From Rhodocyclaceae bacterium (GTDB lineage: Bacteria; Pseudomonadota; Gammaproteobacteria; Burkholderiales; Rhodocyclaceae): a stretch of 64,000 nt of DNA. Where the stretch lies: contig NKXK01000025.1 in the NCBI GenBank assembly GCA_004379165.1, positions 1 to 64,000 of the forward strand. The letters are read 5' to 3'. The translations under genes and the position numbers were made by a program. Below, piece by piece: positions 28,492 through 36,972 of the stretch. The notes under the pieces were generated by a model, which was not told the DNA's origin, ran no database searches, and saw only the letters and a list, made by a program, of their open reading frames with translations. Each line of letters starts with the position of its first letter. Position 1 is the first letter of the stretch.

Positions 28492-29420
28492 CAGAAATAA
28501 CCCTCTTTCTTGCGTTGTTCCATGGAGGCTTCGCTGGTCTGGTCATCCAGACGCGTGGCGCCGCGCTCGGTGATGGTGGTGGTGGCGGTTTCGACGACGA
28601 TCTTCTCGACGGTGTCGGCATCGGATTCGACCGGTGCCGTGCAGGAAATGTCACCGACCGTACGGAAGCGCACCAGCTTGCCGATGATTTCCTCGCCGGC
28701 CTTCGGCAGGTTGGTCAGTTCGCCGGAAACGAGCGGCACATTAACCGGCACGATGGCGCCTTGGCGGATGACCACCGGGCGGGTGTGGGCGAAGTAGATC
28801 GACGGCAATTCGAGCTTTTCGCGCTCGATGTATTGCCAGACGTCCATTTCCGTCCAGTTCGAGATCGGAAAGGCGCGGATGTTCTCGCCCTTGTGGCTGC
28901 GGGCGTTGTAGAGGCTCCACAGTTCCGGGCGCTGGTTCTTCGGGTCCCATTGGCCGAATTCGTCGCGGAAGCTGAAGATGCGTTCCTTGGCGCGGGCCTT
29001 TTCCTCGTCGCGGCGGGCGCCGCCGATGCAGGCGTCGAAACCGAATTCCTCGATGGCTTCGAGCAGGGTCACCGATTGGTGCTTGTTGCGTGATTCGCCT
29101 TCGTGCTTAAGCACGACGGTGCCGCGCTTCATCGAGTCTTCAACCGAGCGGACGATAAGGCGCTCGCCCAGTTCGGCGGCACGCTTGTCGCGGAATTCAA
29201 CCACTTCCTTGTAATTGTGGCCGGTGTCAATGTGCATCAGCGGGAAGGGGAACTTGCCCGGGCGGAAAGCCTTTTCGGCGATGCGCAGCATGCAGATCGA
29301 ATCCTTGCCGCCGGAGAAGAGCAGCACGGGGTTGGAACACTGGCCGGCCACTTCACGCATGATGTGGATGGCTTCGGCTTCAAGCCAGTCGAGATGGGAA
29401 AGGGTGTTGCGTGAGTTCAT
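28491..29420 (-). CDS. cysD: Sulfate adenylyltransferase subunit 2 CysD
   Basis: A 309-aa PP-loop ATP sulfurylase subunit that joins sulfate and ATP to APS. The SGGKDS loop is at about 41-46, with MHIDTGHNY and the family IGGARRDEEKARAKER; it ends RKKEGYF. The start at 29420 gives the standard N-terminus (HLDWLEAEAIHIMREV); the frame extends 20 codons upstream into the promoter. It is the first gene of cysDN, behind an AT-rich control region with dyads. Confidence 0.95.
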   Translation of the reverse strand: MNSRNTLSHLDWLEAEAIHIMREVAGQCSNPVLLFSGGKDSICMLRIAEKAFRPGKFPFPLMHIDTGHNYKEVVEFRDKRAAELGERLIVRSVEDSMKRGTVVLKHEGESRNKHQSVTLLEAIEEFGFDACIGGARRDEEKARAKERIFSFRDEFGQWDPKNQRPELWSLYNARSHKGENIRAFPISNWTEMDVWQYIEREKLELPSIYFAHTRPVVIRQGAIVPVNVPLVSGELTNLPKAGEEIIGKLVRFRTVGDISCTAPVESDADTVEKIVVETATTTITERGATRLDDQTSEASMEQRKKEGYF

Positions 29421-29479
29421 TGCACGGAAATCCGGTGGATTGTCGAATGGCCGCCATTGTAGCTGCGGCTTAATATTCA

Positions 29480-29520
29480 TTTAAGAACAAGTCGGCATCT
29501 TGTTATTCAAAATTTGAATA
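29480..29520. promoter_or_regulatory. cysDN control region with CysB-type dyads
   Basis: This AT-rich stretch upstream of cysD holds a perfect palindrome, TATTCAAA-A-TTTGAATA (29504-29520), and an AACAAG/CTTGTT dyad with a 7-base spacer just before it. A LysR-type activator such as the CysB encoded at 40784 is the likely ligand; that is inference. Confidence 0.5.
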
Positions 29521-29533
29521 TAGTGCCGGCCTG

Positions 29534-29570
29534 CTGCGGTCAACTCGAAAAAGTCGCGAAAATCGGGATC
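29534..29570 (+). repeat. Dispersed TGCGGT motif, copy touching the trmA stop codon
   Basis: CTGCGGTCAACTCGAAAAA, two bases, then CGCGAAAATCGG. It lies between the cysD control region and the trmA stop, with no gap to the stop codon. It matches the copies at 16265 and 61292 almost throughout. Confidence 0.75.
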
Positions 29571-30657
29571 AGCGTCGCTTCAACAGCAGGCCGCACTCCA
29601 GATGGTGGGTATAAGGAAACTGGTCGAAGGCCGCCGCTGCCGCGATGTGGTGCGTGCCCTTGAGTGCCGCGACGTTGGCACGCAGCGTCTCCGGGTTGCA
29701 GGAGATGTAGAGAATGTTGTCGAAACCGGCAGCGATTTCAAGGGTATTGGCATCCAGACCGCTGCGCGGCGGGTCGACGAAAATGGTCGAGAAGCGGTAG
29801 GCGGCCAGGTCGATGTCCTGCAATCGCCGGAAGGTCTCGCGGCCGCCGAGGGCGGCGCTGAGTTCCTCGCTGGCCATGCGGACGATGCACAGGTTGTCAA
29901 TGTCGTTGGCGTCGCGATTGTATTGTGCGGCATGGACCGAGGTCTTGCTGACTTCGGTGGCCAGCACCTTGTCGAACAGCGGCGCCAGTGCGATGGTGAA
30001 ATTGCCATTGCCGCAGTACAACTCCAGCAGGTCGCCGCCGAGGCCGGTCGCCTGCTGGCACGCCCAACTCAGCATCTGGCGGTTGACGCCGCCGTTGGGC
30101 TGGCTGAAGGCGTTTTCGTGTTGCTGATACTGCAGCTTGCGGCCATCGAGGTCGAAGGATTCGATTACCCAGTCGCGGTCGAGCACCAGTTTCTCGCCGC
30201 GGCTACGGCCGATGATGCGCGCCGGAAGTGCCTCGGCGAGCCCTTGCGCGGCAGCCTGCCAGGCCTCGTCCAGTTTGCGGTGATAAATCAGCGTGACCAG
30301 CAGTTCGCCGGAGAGCGTGGCCAGAAAATCGACGGCGTAGAGACGCTTGCGCAGCAGTTCGTTGCCGAGCAGCAGCGACTTCAGGCGCGGCATGGCGCTG
30401 CAGATGCGCTCGCAGGCGGCGGGAAAATCGGCCATCAATACCGGCCGTTTCGGGTTCTCCGGGTCGAACATCGCGTAATCGAGATCGTCGCCATGGTGCC
30501 AGATGCGGAACTCGGCACGCAGGCGGTAGTGCAGCGGTGCCGAGCGATGGATGGCGGGCGCTGGCAGGTCGAATTCGGCGAAGTCTTCCTTAAAACGGGC
30601 GACCTTGGCGGCGAGTTGGGTTTCGTATTGCGTTGGATCGAAAGTCGGTAAAGGCAT
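29569..30657 (-). CDS. trmA: tRNA (uracil-5-)-methyltransferase
   Basis: A 362-aa SAM-dependent enzyme making m5U54 in the tRNA T loop. It has the FSQPN motif, SAM-binding LLELYCGNGNF and DPPRSGLD. The nucleophile loop is ISCNPETL, and the conserved final HHLECGLLLKR segment is present. Length and ends match E. coli TrmA. Its stop abuts a dispersed-motif copy. Confidence 0.96.
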   Translation of the reverse strand: MPLPTFDPTQYETQLAAKVARFKEDFAEFDLPAPAIHRSAPLHYRLRAEFRIWHHGDDLDYAMFDPENPKRPVLMADFPAACERICSAMPRLKSLLLGNELLRKRLYAVDFLATLSGELLVTLIYHRKLDEAWQAAAQGLAEALPARIIGRSRGEKLVLDRDWVIESFDLDGRKLQYQQHENAFSQPNGGVNRQMLSWACQQATGLGGDLLELYCGNGNFTIALAPLFDKVLATEVSKTSVHAAQYNRDANDIDNLCIVRMASEELSAALGGRETFRRLQDIDLAAYRFSTIFVDPPRSGLDANTLEIAAGFDNILYISCNPETLRANVAALKGTHHIAAAAAFDQFPYTHHLECGLLLKRR

Positions 30658-30699
30658 GGCGAAAACGGAAGGGCGGGTGGCCGGAAAGGCTGGGAGGGT

Positions 30700-30927
30700 T
30701 CAGCGGTTCCGGGTGTGCAGCATATGAAGGTAGAGGGATTCGACGCGCTCCCGCGCCCAGGGCGTGCGGCGCAGGAATTTCAGGCTGGAGGCGATGCTCG
30801 GATCGATGTTGAAGCAGCGGATTTCGATTTCACGGCCCAGTACGGCCCAGCCGTAATGTTCCACCAGCGCATCGAGCATTGCCGCGAGGGTGACGCCGTG
30901 TAGCGGGTTGTTGGCTTGTGTGCTCAT
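30700..30927 (-). CDS. VF530 family (DUF2132) DNA-binding protein
   Basis: A 75-aa protein with the VF530 pattern: [20 protein letters not shown], then [22 protein letters not shown] and VESLY. Members are small dimeric proteins thought to bind DNA. The ATG at 30927 lies inside a weak dispersed-motif copy. It is upstream of trmA by 42 bases on the same strand. Confidence 0.85.
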   Translation of the reverse strand: MSTQANNPLHGVTLAAMLDALVEHYGWAVLGREIEIRCFNIDPSIASSLKFLRRTPWARERVESLYLHMLHTRNR

Positions 30928-30956
30928 TTTGGGTGTTTTTTCAGGTTGGCCGCGGG
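30927..30956 (-). repeat. Dispersed TGCGGT motif, weak copy at the VF530 start
   Basis: On the minus strand it reads CCGCGGCCAACCTGAAAAA, then ACACCCAAAA. Core changed at two positions, both A tracts kept. Confidence 0.35.
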
Positions 30957-31029
30957 TATCGCGCCAAAGCATGCCATTTTCGGCCGAGCAAGTGCGTGGA
31001 TGATGCGGTATTGCCGGGGCATCCGTAGC

Positions 31030-31515
31030 TCAGCGTTTGCGCTGTTTAGGCATCGGCTTGCGCTGCCGTTGGCCGGGACGGGCCTGGGTGGTTTCCGGCC
31101 GGGGCTTGGGCGCCAGCAGATTCTTGCCGGCGCCTTTGGCAGCAGCACGGTGGACGAGCAGGGCAGCACGCAAGGATTCGGCGCTGACCTCGATGGCCGG
31201 CGCGTCGGTGGGCGGCTGGTAGGCACCGAGCAGGCCGCGCAACTCGAACAGTCGCTGATCGTTCTCGCCTTTTTTCGGCAGTATGCCGATCATCGACTCG
31301 GCCGCTGCTGTCAGCGAAAAAGCGTTGTCCTGGCCGACGATCAGGCCGGCGCGGCCGAGGCGTGCGAAGGCATCGACCAGTTTGTCTTCGGCCGGAATAT
31401 TGCCCTGCACCAGGTCGATGGCGGCCATGATGCCGGTGGCGTCAGCGGGCCGGCGCTTGGCTGCGAGCGAACAGGCGAGCAGCAGGAGAACGTCGACATC
31501 GTGAATCGGTTGCAT
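31030..31515 (-). CDS. Hypothetical protein with a winged-helix-like N-terminus and a basic tail
   Basis: A 161-aa protein. Residues 1-85 look like a small winged helix (LLLLACSLAAKRRPADATGI, then LVDAFARLGRAGLIVGQDNAFSLT). The last 40 residues are Lys, Arg, Gln and Pro-rich and would bind nucleic acid. Family not recognised. The ATG at 31515 is chosen because upstream codons are unlike the protein. It lies alone between VF530 and a debris region. Confidence 0.55.
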   Translation of the reverse strand: MQPIHDVDVLLLLACSLAAKRRPADATGIMAAIDLVQGNIPAEDKLVDAFARLGRAGLIVGQDNAFSLTAAAESMIGILPKKGENDQRLFELRGLLGAYQPPTDAPAIEVSAESLRAALLVHRAAAKGAGKNLLAPKPRPETTQARPGQRQRKPMPKQRKR

Positions 31516-31639
31516 GGCGGGGCTTTCGAAGAATAGGCCCGGGCGGGTGCCGGAAAGAAGGGATTCCGGGGCCGGGCTACAGGAAAAAGTGCCTATTTTA
31601 AAGCCTTGGCCGGATGTTCTACTGCCGGAATCAGTCAAT

Positions 31640-31862
31640 CGGTGAAATCACTACGGTCCGGTTAAATGAGGACTCAAACTGCCAAACGCTATGACTGACA
31701 AGGCTTTCAGAGCGATAAAGCGTGGTGTCGATTTGAAATCGGCGAAAAATGACCCTTCGGATTTTTCTGAAGGGCGTGATCATGAATGCCGGCAAGACAC
31801 TGTTTGCCCAATTGCTGAATTTTCTGCCGTGGTCGACATTCAACCGATACGTTGCACGTTAG
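31640..31862 (+). mobile_element. IS4-family (DUF4372 type) insertion sequence, 5' remnant
   Basis: At 31782 a frame begins M-N-A-G-K-T-L-F-A-Q-L and continues F-L-P-W-S-T-F, the N-terminus of IS4-family transposases with a DUF4372 domain. It stops after 26 codons, where the sequence switches to receiver-domain debris. A hairpin CCCTTC...GAAGGG precedes the start. The left border is approximate. The 266 bases before 31782 hold nothing else recognisable. Confidence 0.65.
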
Positions 31863-32576
31863 CAGGTGGCGATTGCTGAGAACCTTGCCGACGCACTGAA
31901 CAAGACGCTGGGGTCTGGTTTTGACCTGATCCTGATGGACATACAGATGCTGGTGATTGACAGCCTGGAAGCCACGCGGCGTATCCGCAAGCTGCCGGGC
32001 CAGCCGTCCCTGCCGATTCTGGCAATGACCGCTAATGCCTTTGCCGAGGATCTCGAGCGCTGTCTGGCGGCGGGCATGAATGACTTCGTCGCCAAGCCGG
32101 TTGATCCAGCGGCGCTGTATCAGGCGCTGTTGCAATGGCTGCCCAAACTGGCTACCGACCGGCTACCGACCGCCTACGGCCAGCAGCTGTCGCTGCCCCT
32201 CGCCTCAACCTCAATCTGGCTGCGGCGCTGCGCGCGTTGCCGGGCGTCGATGTCGACGCCGGTCTGGCGATCACCCGCGGCAGCCCGGAGCGATTTGCCA
32301 AGCTCTTACGGATGTTCGCCACCAACCACGTCGACGACTTGGCCAAGCTGCGCGAGGCGCTGGATCGCGGCGATCGCAGTAATGCCGAACTGGTCGCCCA
32401 TTCGCTGAAGGGGGCGTCAGGAACGCTCTGTCTGAGCGAGGTCCATCGTCTGGCCGGCGAGTTCAATGCGCGGGTCCGCTCGGATGCTGCAGTCGACCAG
32501 ATTTTTGAGGCAATTCCGGCCTCGATGATGCGCTGAACGCGGTGTGTGCCGGTATCGAGGCGTTGCCGCTGCACTG
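31863..32576 (+). pseudogene. Receiver-HPt remnant of a hybrid histidine kinase
   Basis: The frame from 31866 gives a REC domain lacking its N-terminus ([29 protein letters not shown]). Conserved residues after the phospho-acceptor are changed (P to L, G to S). Near 32180 the frame shifts into an HPt domain with the phospho-His motif [12 protein letters not shown] second shift near 32520 is needed to reach the natural end D-D-A-L-N-A-V-C-A-G-I-E at 32576. Kinase and N-terminal regions are gone. It joins directly to the IS4 remnant, so the insertion and a deletion probably killed it. Confidence 0.75.
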
Positions 32577-32582
32577 ACAAAC

Positions 32583-32610
32583 AAAGAAAACGCCCGCGGC
32601 TGCGGGCGTT
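32583..32610 (-). terminator. Rho-independent terminator of the acetate kinase/PduL fusion gene
   Basis: Perfect stem AACGCCCGC/GCGGGCGTT with a 3-4 base loop. On the minus strand it is followed by TTTTCTTTG. It lies 27 bases after the stop of the fusion gene. Confidence 0.88.
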
Positions 32611-32636
32611 GGCGGGTACTGCCGGCGCTGGCTGGA

Positions 32637-34958
32637 TCAGGCGCGGCTCTGGATTTCCTCGATGTAGCCAAGGGTGCCGGTCTTGAGGTTGCCGGCATTG
32701 CCTTCGTCGGTGTCGATGTGCATGGCCAGACGGAACGCCGGATTCACGCGGACGACGACGTCGCCAAAGATCAGTTCGCGCTCGCCTTCCACACGCACGC
32801 GGACGACGTAGTTGTCGCGGACGCGGAAGCGGAGCGCATCTTCCGGCGACATGTGGATGTGGCGCTGGGCGCAAATCACGCCGCGTTCGATCTGCGTACT
32901 GCCATACGGGCCTTCCAGTGTCAGGCCGGGCGTGCCGGCGAGGTCGCCGGACTGGCGGATCGGCGGCTGCACACCGAGCTTGAACTGCTCGGTCATGGCG
33001 ATTTCGACCTGGGTTTCCTTGCGGGTCGGACCGAGCACGCGGACATTCGCGATCCGCCCCTTGGGGCCGACCAGATGCACCTTTTCCTCGCAGGCATACT
33101 GGCCCGGCTGCGATAGTTCGTGCATTGGCGTCAGCTGGTGGCTGGGCCCGAACAGCGCCTCGACATCAGCTTGCGACAGGTGCAGGTGGTGGGCAGAGAT
33201 TTCGACCGGGATTGCCGGCGGCTGGTCGGCCTTGGCTTCCAGCAGCAACTGGTTGCGCTCGATGGCGCGCAGGGCCTCCCAGGCGACGAGGCGCTCGTCG
33301 TCGTTGGTGATGACGAGGATGGTGACTGGCGAGTCGTCGGTTGAAATGATGGCGTACGAGCCAAAGGCGGCGAGGTTGCGGTTCTTTTCCTCGTCGAGCT
33401 TGATGCCCATGTAACCCAGCCCCTGACAGGCCAGGCTGCGGACGGTGGCGCTGGTTTCGCCGACGTCACCGGTAAACACCAGCACGTCAATGCCGCCCAT
33501 CGCCGCAACGTAGGCGCCGATGTTTTTACGCACCTGATAGCAGAAAGCCTTGTGGGCGAGCAGTGCTCGGTGGTGGCCGTCAGCCGCTTGGGCCTCGATT
33601 TCGTGGATGTCGTTGGAAATGCCGGAGATGCCCTTGAGGCCGCTCTCGCTGTTGATCAGCGTTGAGAGTTGCTCCGGTGTCATCTTGTGCTGTTCCATCA
33701 GGTGGATCATCACCGCCGGGTCGATGCTGCCGGCACGGCTGGGCATGATCAGGCCGTCGGACGGGGTCATGCCCATGGTGGTATCGATCGAACGACCATG
33801 GTCGATGGCACACAACGAAGCACCAATGCCGAGATGGCAGGAAACGATCTCCAGCTCGCCGAGCGGGCGATTGACGACCTCGGCCGCCTTCATAGACACA
33901 TAGCGGTGCGACGTGCCGTGGAAGCCGTAGCGGCGAATGCCGTGCTGCTTGTACAGGTCGTAGGGCAGGCCGTACAGGTAGGCGTAAGGCGCCAGCGTCT
34001 GGTGGAAGGCGGTGTCGAAGACCGCGACTTGCGGCACGCTCGGGAAATGCTTGAGGGCAACACGGATGCCGGCGACGTTGACCGGATTGTGCAGCGGCGC
34101 GAAGACGGACAGCTCCTCGATGTCGGCGATCACGGCCGGCGTGATCACCGCCGAGCTGGAGAACTTGTTGCCGCCATGAACGACGCGATGGCCGATGGCC
34201 GTGACATCTTCCGGATGGAAGGTGAAGGCCTTGCCGAGCAGGGCGGTGGCTTCGGTCATCACCGAGAAGAGGTCGGAGAGCTTGAACGGCGCGTGTTCCA
34301 GGGTCCTCTTCTGGGTGCCGACGCTGACAGTGATACGGGCAAACTGCTTGTCGGCGTTGTCGATGATGCCGTGGATATCGGCCCCGCTTTCCTGCGTGTC
34401 GTAGATGCCGAAGTGAATCTGGCTGATGCCGACGTTAAGTGCAACGACCTTGCCTGGCTTGCTGGTGTGCATCGACAGTGCGTAGGGGTCGTCAGACTTG
34501 CTGACAGCGCGGGCCTGGGAAGCAACGATGTCGACCGACATGGCGCGGGTGCGGTCGGCGAGCAGGCGGGAGAGGTAGCCGACGGCCTTCGGGTTGGTCA
34601 GGATGTGGGTGTTGAAGACCTCCTGCGGGATCATCAGCACGAAGCAGCGGTTGCCGGCGATGACGTCGGCAACGATGCGGTCGCCGGTGAGCAGGGACAT
34701 GACACCGAAGACGTCGCCGGCTTCGAGCTGGGCGATCACCGAACGGGTGCCGGTGTTGTCGGTCATCGAGATTTCGGCGTGGCCGGAGATGACGACGCCG
34801 ATGGCGTGGCCTTCGTCACCGGTTTCGAGGATGGCCTCGTTGCCCTCGTAGGTCGCTAGTCGCGACTTGATGACGATTTCCTCGACCTTGTCGGCCGGGA
34901 AGCTCTCGAACAGCTTGACCTGTTCAAGGAAAAAACGTTTCAGATCGATTTCGCTCAT
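32637..34958 (-). CDS. Three-domain fusion: cyclic-nucleotide-binding-like, acetate kinase and PduL phosphotransacylase
   Basis: A 773-aa protein. Residues 10-140 are a CRP-type nucleotide-binding fold (FGVMSLLTGDRIVADV; the usual Glu of FGE is Val). Residues 170-565 are acetate kinase: R258-V-V-H-G-G, F314-D-T-A-F-H, G345-F-H-G-T-S-H, the P-S-R408-A-G-S-I-D-P loop and F-T-G-D-V-G-E501. The N-terminal phosphate loop is N-V-G-I-S-Q-I-H instead of N-x-G-S-S-S-x-K. Residues 585-758 are PduL with metal-ligand segments SAHHLHLS, CAQRHIHM and M-H-I-D-T-D-E-G-N-A. Together it could turn acyl-CoA plus phosphate into acyl phosphate, then acetate (or propionate) plus ATP, or run in reverse, under control of a small ligand. 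GGCGGAGA precedes the ATG at 34958. It is divergent from argC. Confidence 0.88.
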   Translation of the reverse strand: MSEIDLKRFFLEQVKLFESFPADKVEEIVIKSRLATYEGNEAILETGDEGHAIGVVISGHAEISMTDNTGTRSVIAQLEAGDVFGVMSLLTGDRIVADVIAGNRCFVLMIPQEVFNTHILTNPKAVGYLSRLLADRTRAMSVDIVASQARAVSKSDDPYALSMHTSKPGKVVALNVGISQIHFGIYDTQESGADIHGIIDNADKQFARITVSVGTQKRTLEHAPFKLSDLFSVMTEATALLGKAFTFHPEDVTAIGHRVVHGGNKFSSSAVITPAVIADIEELSVFAPLHNPVNVAGIRVALKHFPSVPQVAVFDTAFHQTLAPYAYLYGLPYDLYKQHGIRRYGFHGTSHRYVSMKAAEVVNRPLGELEIVSCHLGIGASLCAIDHGRSIDTTMGMTPSDGLIMPSRAGSIDPAVMIHLMEQHKMTPEQLSTLINSESGLKGISGISNDIHEIEAQAADGHHRALLAHKAFCYQVRKNIGAYVAAMGGIDVLVFTGDVGETSATVRSLACQGLGYMGIKLDEEKNRNLAAFGSYAIISTDDSPVTILVITNDDERLVAWEALRAIERNQLLLEAKADQPPAIPVEISAHHLHLSQADVEALFGPSHQLTPMHELSQPGQYACEEKVHLVGPKGRIANVRVLGPTRKETQVEIAMTEQFKLGVQPPIRQSGDLAGTPGLTLEGPYGSTQIERGVICAQRHIHMSPEDALRFRVRDNYVVRVRVEGERELIFGDVVVRVNPAFRLAMHIDTDEGNAGNLKTGTLGYIEEIQSRA

Positions 34959-35138
34959 GCTGTATCTCCGCCTTAAGGGCGCAATGTTATCGGCCTTAGA
35001 CTACCATTTTGTTGCGATGCAGCAAAGTGGGGTTTTCGCATATTTCCGCTCATTGGCCAGCGGTGTGAATTTTTCGCAAAATCGTCACGGTTTTCTGCCA
35101 GAATTCTTCCTTTATCAACGATTTTTTGCGGATTCCAG

Positions 35139-36089
35139 ATGAGCTACAAAGTCTTTGTCGATGGCCAGGAAGGCACCACCGGCCTGCAGATCAACGAATA
35201 TATTGCCAAGCGCAGCGATATTGAGCTGTTGAAGATTGATGGCGACAAGCGCAAGGACCTGGCTGAGCGCAAGCGCCTGATCAACGAATCCGATGTCACC
35301 TTCCTCTGCCTGCCGGACGATGCGGCCAAGGAATCGGTGTCGCTGGTCGACAACCCGAATACCTGCATCATCGATGCCTCGACGGCGCACCGTGTCAATC
35401 CGGCGTGGACTTTCGGCCTGCCGGAACTGGCGAAAGACCAGCGCGCCAAGATCAAGGCGAGCAAGCGCATTGCCAACCCGGGTTGCCATGCGACGGCCTT
35501 CATCCTCGCGCTCAAGCCGCTGGTCGCGAGCGGCCTGCTGCCGGCGGATACCCAAATCGCGGCCAACTCGATCACCGGTTATTCCGGTGGCGGCAAGAAA
35601 ATGATTTCGGACTACGACGCCGCCTGCGCCAACCCGACGCAATTGAAGGCGCCGCGTTCGTATGCCCTCGGCCTGGCCCACAAGCACCTTCCCGAAATGT
35701 GCGCTTATTCCGGGTTGACCGCAGCACCGATCTTCCAGCCCATCGTCGGCCCCTTCTACAAGGGGCTGGCCGTTACCGCCTATCTGCACCCGCAGCAATT
35801 CACCCGCAAGGCGACGCCCGCCGATGTGCAGAAGATCCTGTCCGATTATTACGCCGGTGAGGCCTTCATCCGCGTTGCCCCGGTCGATCTTGACGCCAAC
35901 ACCGATGGCGGTTTTTTCGATGTCGAAGCCAACAACGGCAGCAACCGCGTCGATCTGTTCGTTTTCGGCAATGACGAGCGTATGCTGGTGGTTGGCCGGC
36001 TCGACAACCTCGGCAAGGGTGCATCGGGCGCGGCCGTGCAGGCGATGAACGTGCATCTTGGTGTCGAGGAAAGCCTCGGTCTGATCTGA
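35139..36089 (+). CDS. argC: N-acetyl-gamma-glutamyl-phosphate reductase (short type)
   Basis: A 316-aa NADPH enzyme of arginine synthesis of the shorter class 2 type. It begins [16 protein letters not shown], the NADP-binding loop. The catalytic Cys is in [10 protein letters not shown], and [13 protein letters not shown] follows; the catalytic His is in LAHKHLPEM. It is divergent from the acetate kinase fusion, with 180 bases of AT-rich spacer. A partial motif-like stretch (35703-35724) is read as Y-S-G-L-T-A-A. Confidence 0.94.
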   Translation: MSYKVFVDGQEGTTGLQINEYIAKRSDIELLKIDGDKRKDLAERKRLINESDVTFLCLPDDAAKESVSLVDNPNTCIIDASTAHRVNPAWTFGLPELAKDQRAKIKASKRIANPGCHATAFILALKPLVASGLLPADTQIAANSITGYSGGGKKMISDYDAACANPTQLKAPRSYALGLAHKHLPEMCAYSGLTAAPIFQPIVGPFYKGLAVTAYLHPQQFTRKATPADVQKILSDYYAGEAFIRVAPVDLDANTDGGFFDVEANNGSNRVDLFVFGNDERMLVVGRLDNLGKGASGAAVQAMNVHLGVEESLGLI

Positions 36090-36147
36090 TTCCCAACGGC
36101 ACCCTGGCGGTGCGCCCGTCGCAAGTCGTTCGATCTCGGAGGTTGTC

Positions 36148-36654
36148 ATGAAACAAGCAGGGCTGGTGTTGGCAGTTTCTTCGGTGTTTCTGAGTGCTTG
36201 TGCGACCTCGCCACCGCCGGAGCCCGGTGCGTCTGCGCCGCTGCAGGCGCGTTCGGGCAGCAGCGTGAGCGGCAACGTGTTGCTGACGCAGGTGGGTAGC
36301 AAGTTGCGCTTTGATGTGACGGCCAGCAATGTTGCAGCGGGTGAGCATGGCTTCCATATTCACGAAGCCGGCGATTGCAGTGCGCCAGATGCGGCCAGTG
36401 CCAAGGGCCATTACAACCCAAGTGGCAAGCGACACGGGCATCACGACAAAGCCGAGCGTCATGCCGGAGATTTGCCCAATCTGCTGGCCGATGCGTCGGG
36501 TAACGTGAAATACAGCGCTGAGGTCGCCGGACTGACGCTGGCAGAAGTCATCGGCCGCAGCGTTATCGTGCATGCCGATCCCGATGACTATGTTTCGCAG
36601 CCAGCCGGGAATTCCGGAAAGCGCATCGCTTGCGGTGTCATTACCGCGCGCTGA
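36148..36654 (+). CDS. sodC: Cu/Zn superoxide dismutase, lipoprotein
   Basis: A 168-aa periplasmic enzyme that dismutates superoxide. The signal peptide ends in the lipobox L-S-A-C, so it is probably anchored as a lipoprotein. Metal ligands lie in GFHIHEAGDCS, KGHYNPSG, RHAGDLPN and V-H-A-D-P-D-D, and the partner Cys is in R-I-A-C-G-V. All copper and zinc ligands appear to be present. It lies 58 bases after argC, possibly with its own promoter. Confidence 0.93.
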   Translation: MKQAGLVLAVSSVFLSACATSPPPEPGASAPLQARSGSSVSGNVLLTQVGSKLRFDVTASNVAAGEHGFHIHEAGDCSAPDAASAKGHYNPSGKRHGHHDKAERHAGDLPNLLADASGNVKYSAEVAGLTLAEVIGRSVIVHADPDDYVSQPAGNSGKRIACGVITAR

Positions 36655-36972
36655 TTCTGTCGGCGTTGGCGCGGTTCATGAAGCCTGCCTGTTATTTCGG
36701 GCGGGCTTAATGTTTGCACTCCGGCGTGGCGGAGTAAGATGGGGTTGTCCAATCGGCTAGATGCGAACGGGTACGCATGTCCGGCGTGTTTTTCCAGATT
36801 GATCTGACGCGGTCCCCGCAGGTACGGGCAGCCGGAAAAGACTGCCTTGCTTTACTGGGTCATTCGGCTGCCGCGCTTTGCGCCGGGCAGCACGATCTGT
36901 TTCATTGTTTCACGCGGATGACGCCGATATAGTCGCGAGCCTGACGGACGTGACGATGGGTGCGAGCGAGCA
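36655..36972. other. Intergenic stretch between sodC and cysH
   Basis: These 318 bases separate two convergent genes. An imperfect stem AAGCCTGCC...GGGCGGGCTT (36681-36708) may end sodC transcription. A 48-codon frame from 36777 on the plus strand and a 17- to 23-codon frame on the minus strand were seen, but neither resembles a known protein. Nothing else is recognised. Confidence 0.4.

Noticed and set aside
33669-34859. Open frame of 396 codons on the plus strand
   Set aside because: Antisense shadow of the acetate kinase/PduL fusion without any domain.
35703-35724. A further dispersed-motif copy inside argC
   Set aside because: Only the core half matches and the residues Y-S-G-L-T-A are normal for ArgC; counted as chance.
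36777-36923. Small plus-strand gene of 48 codons between sodC and cysH
   Set aside because: No ribosome site of note, no similarity recognised, and codon use unlike the neighbours.
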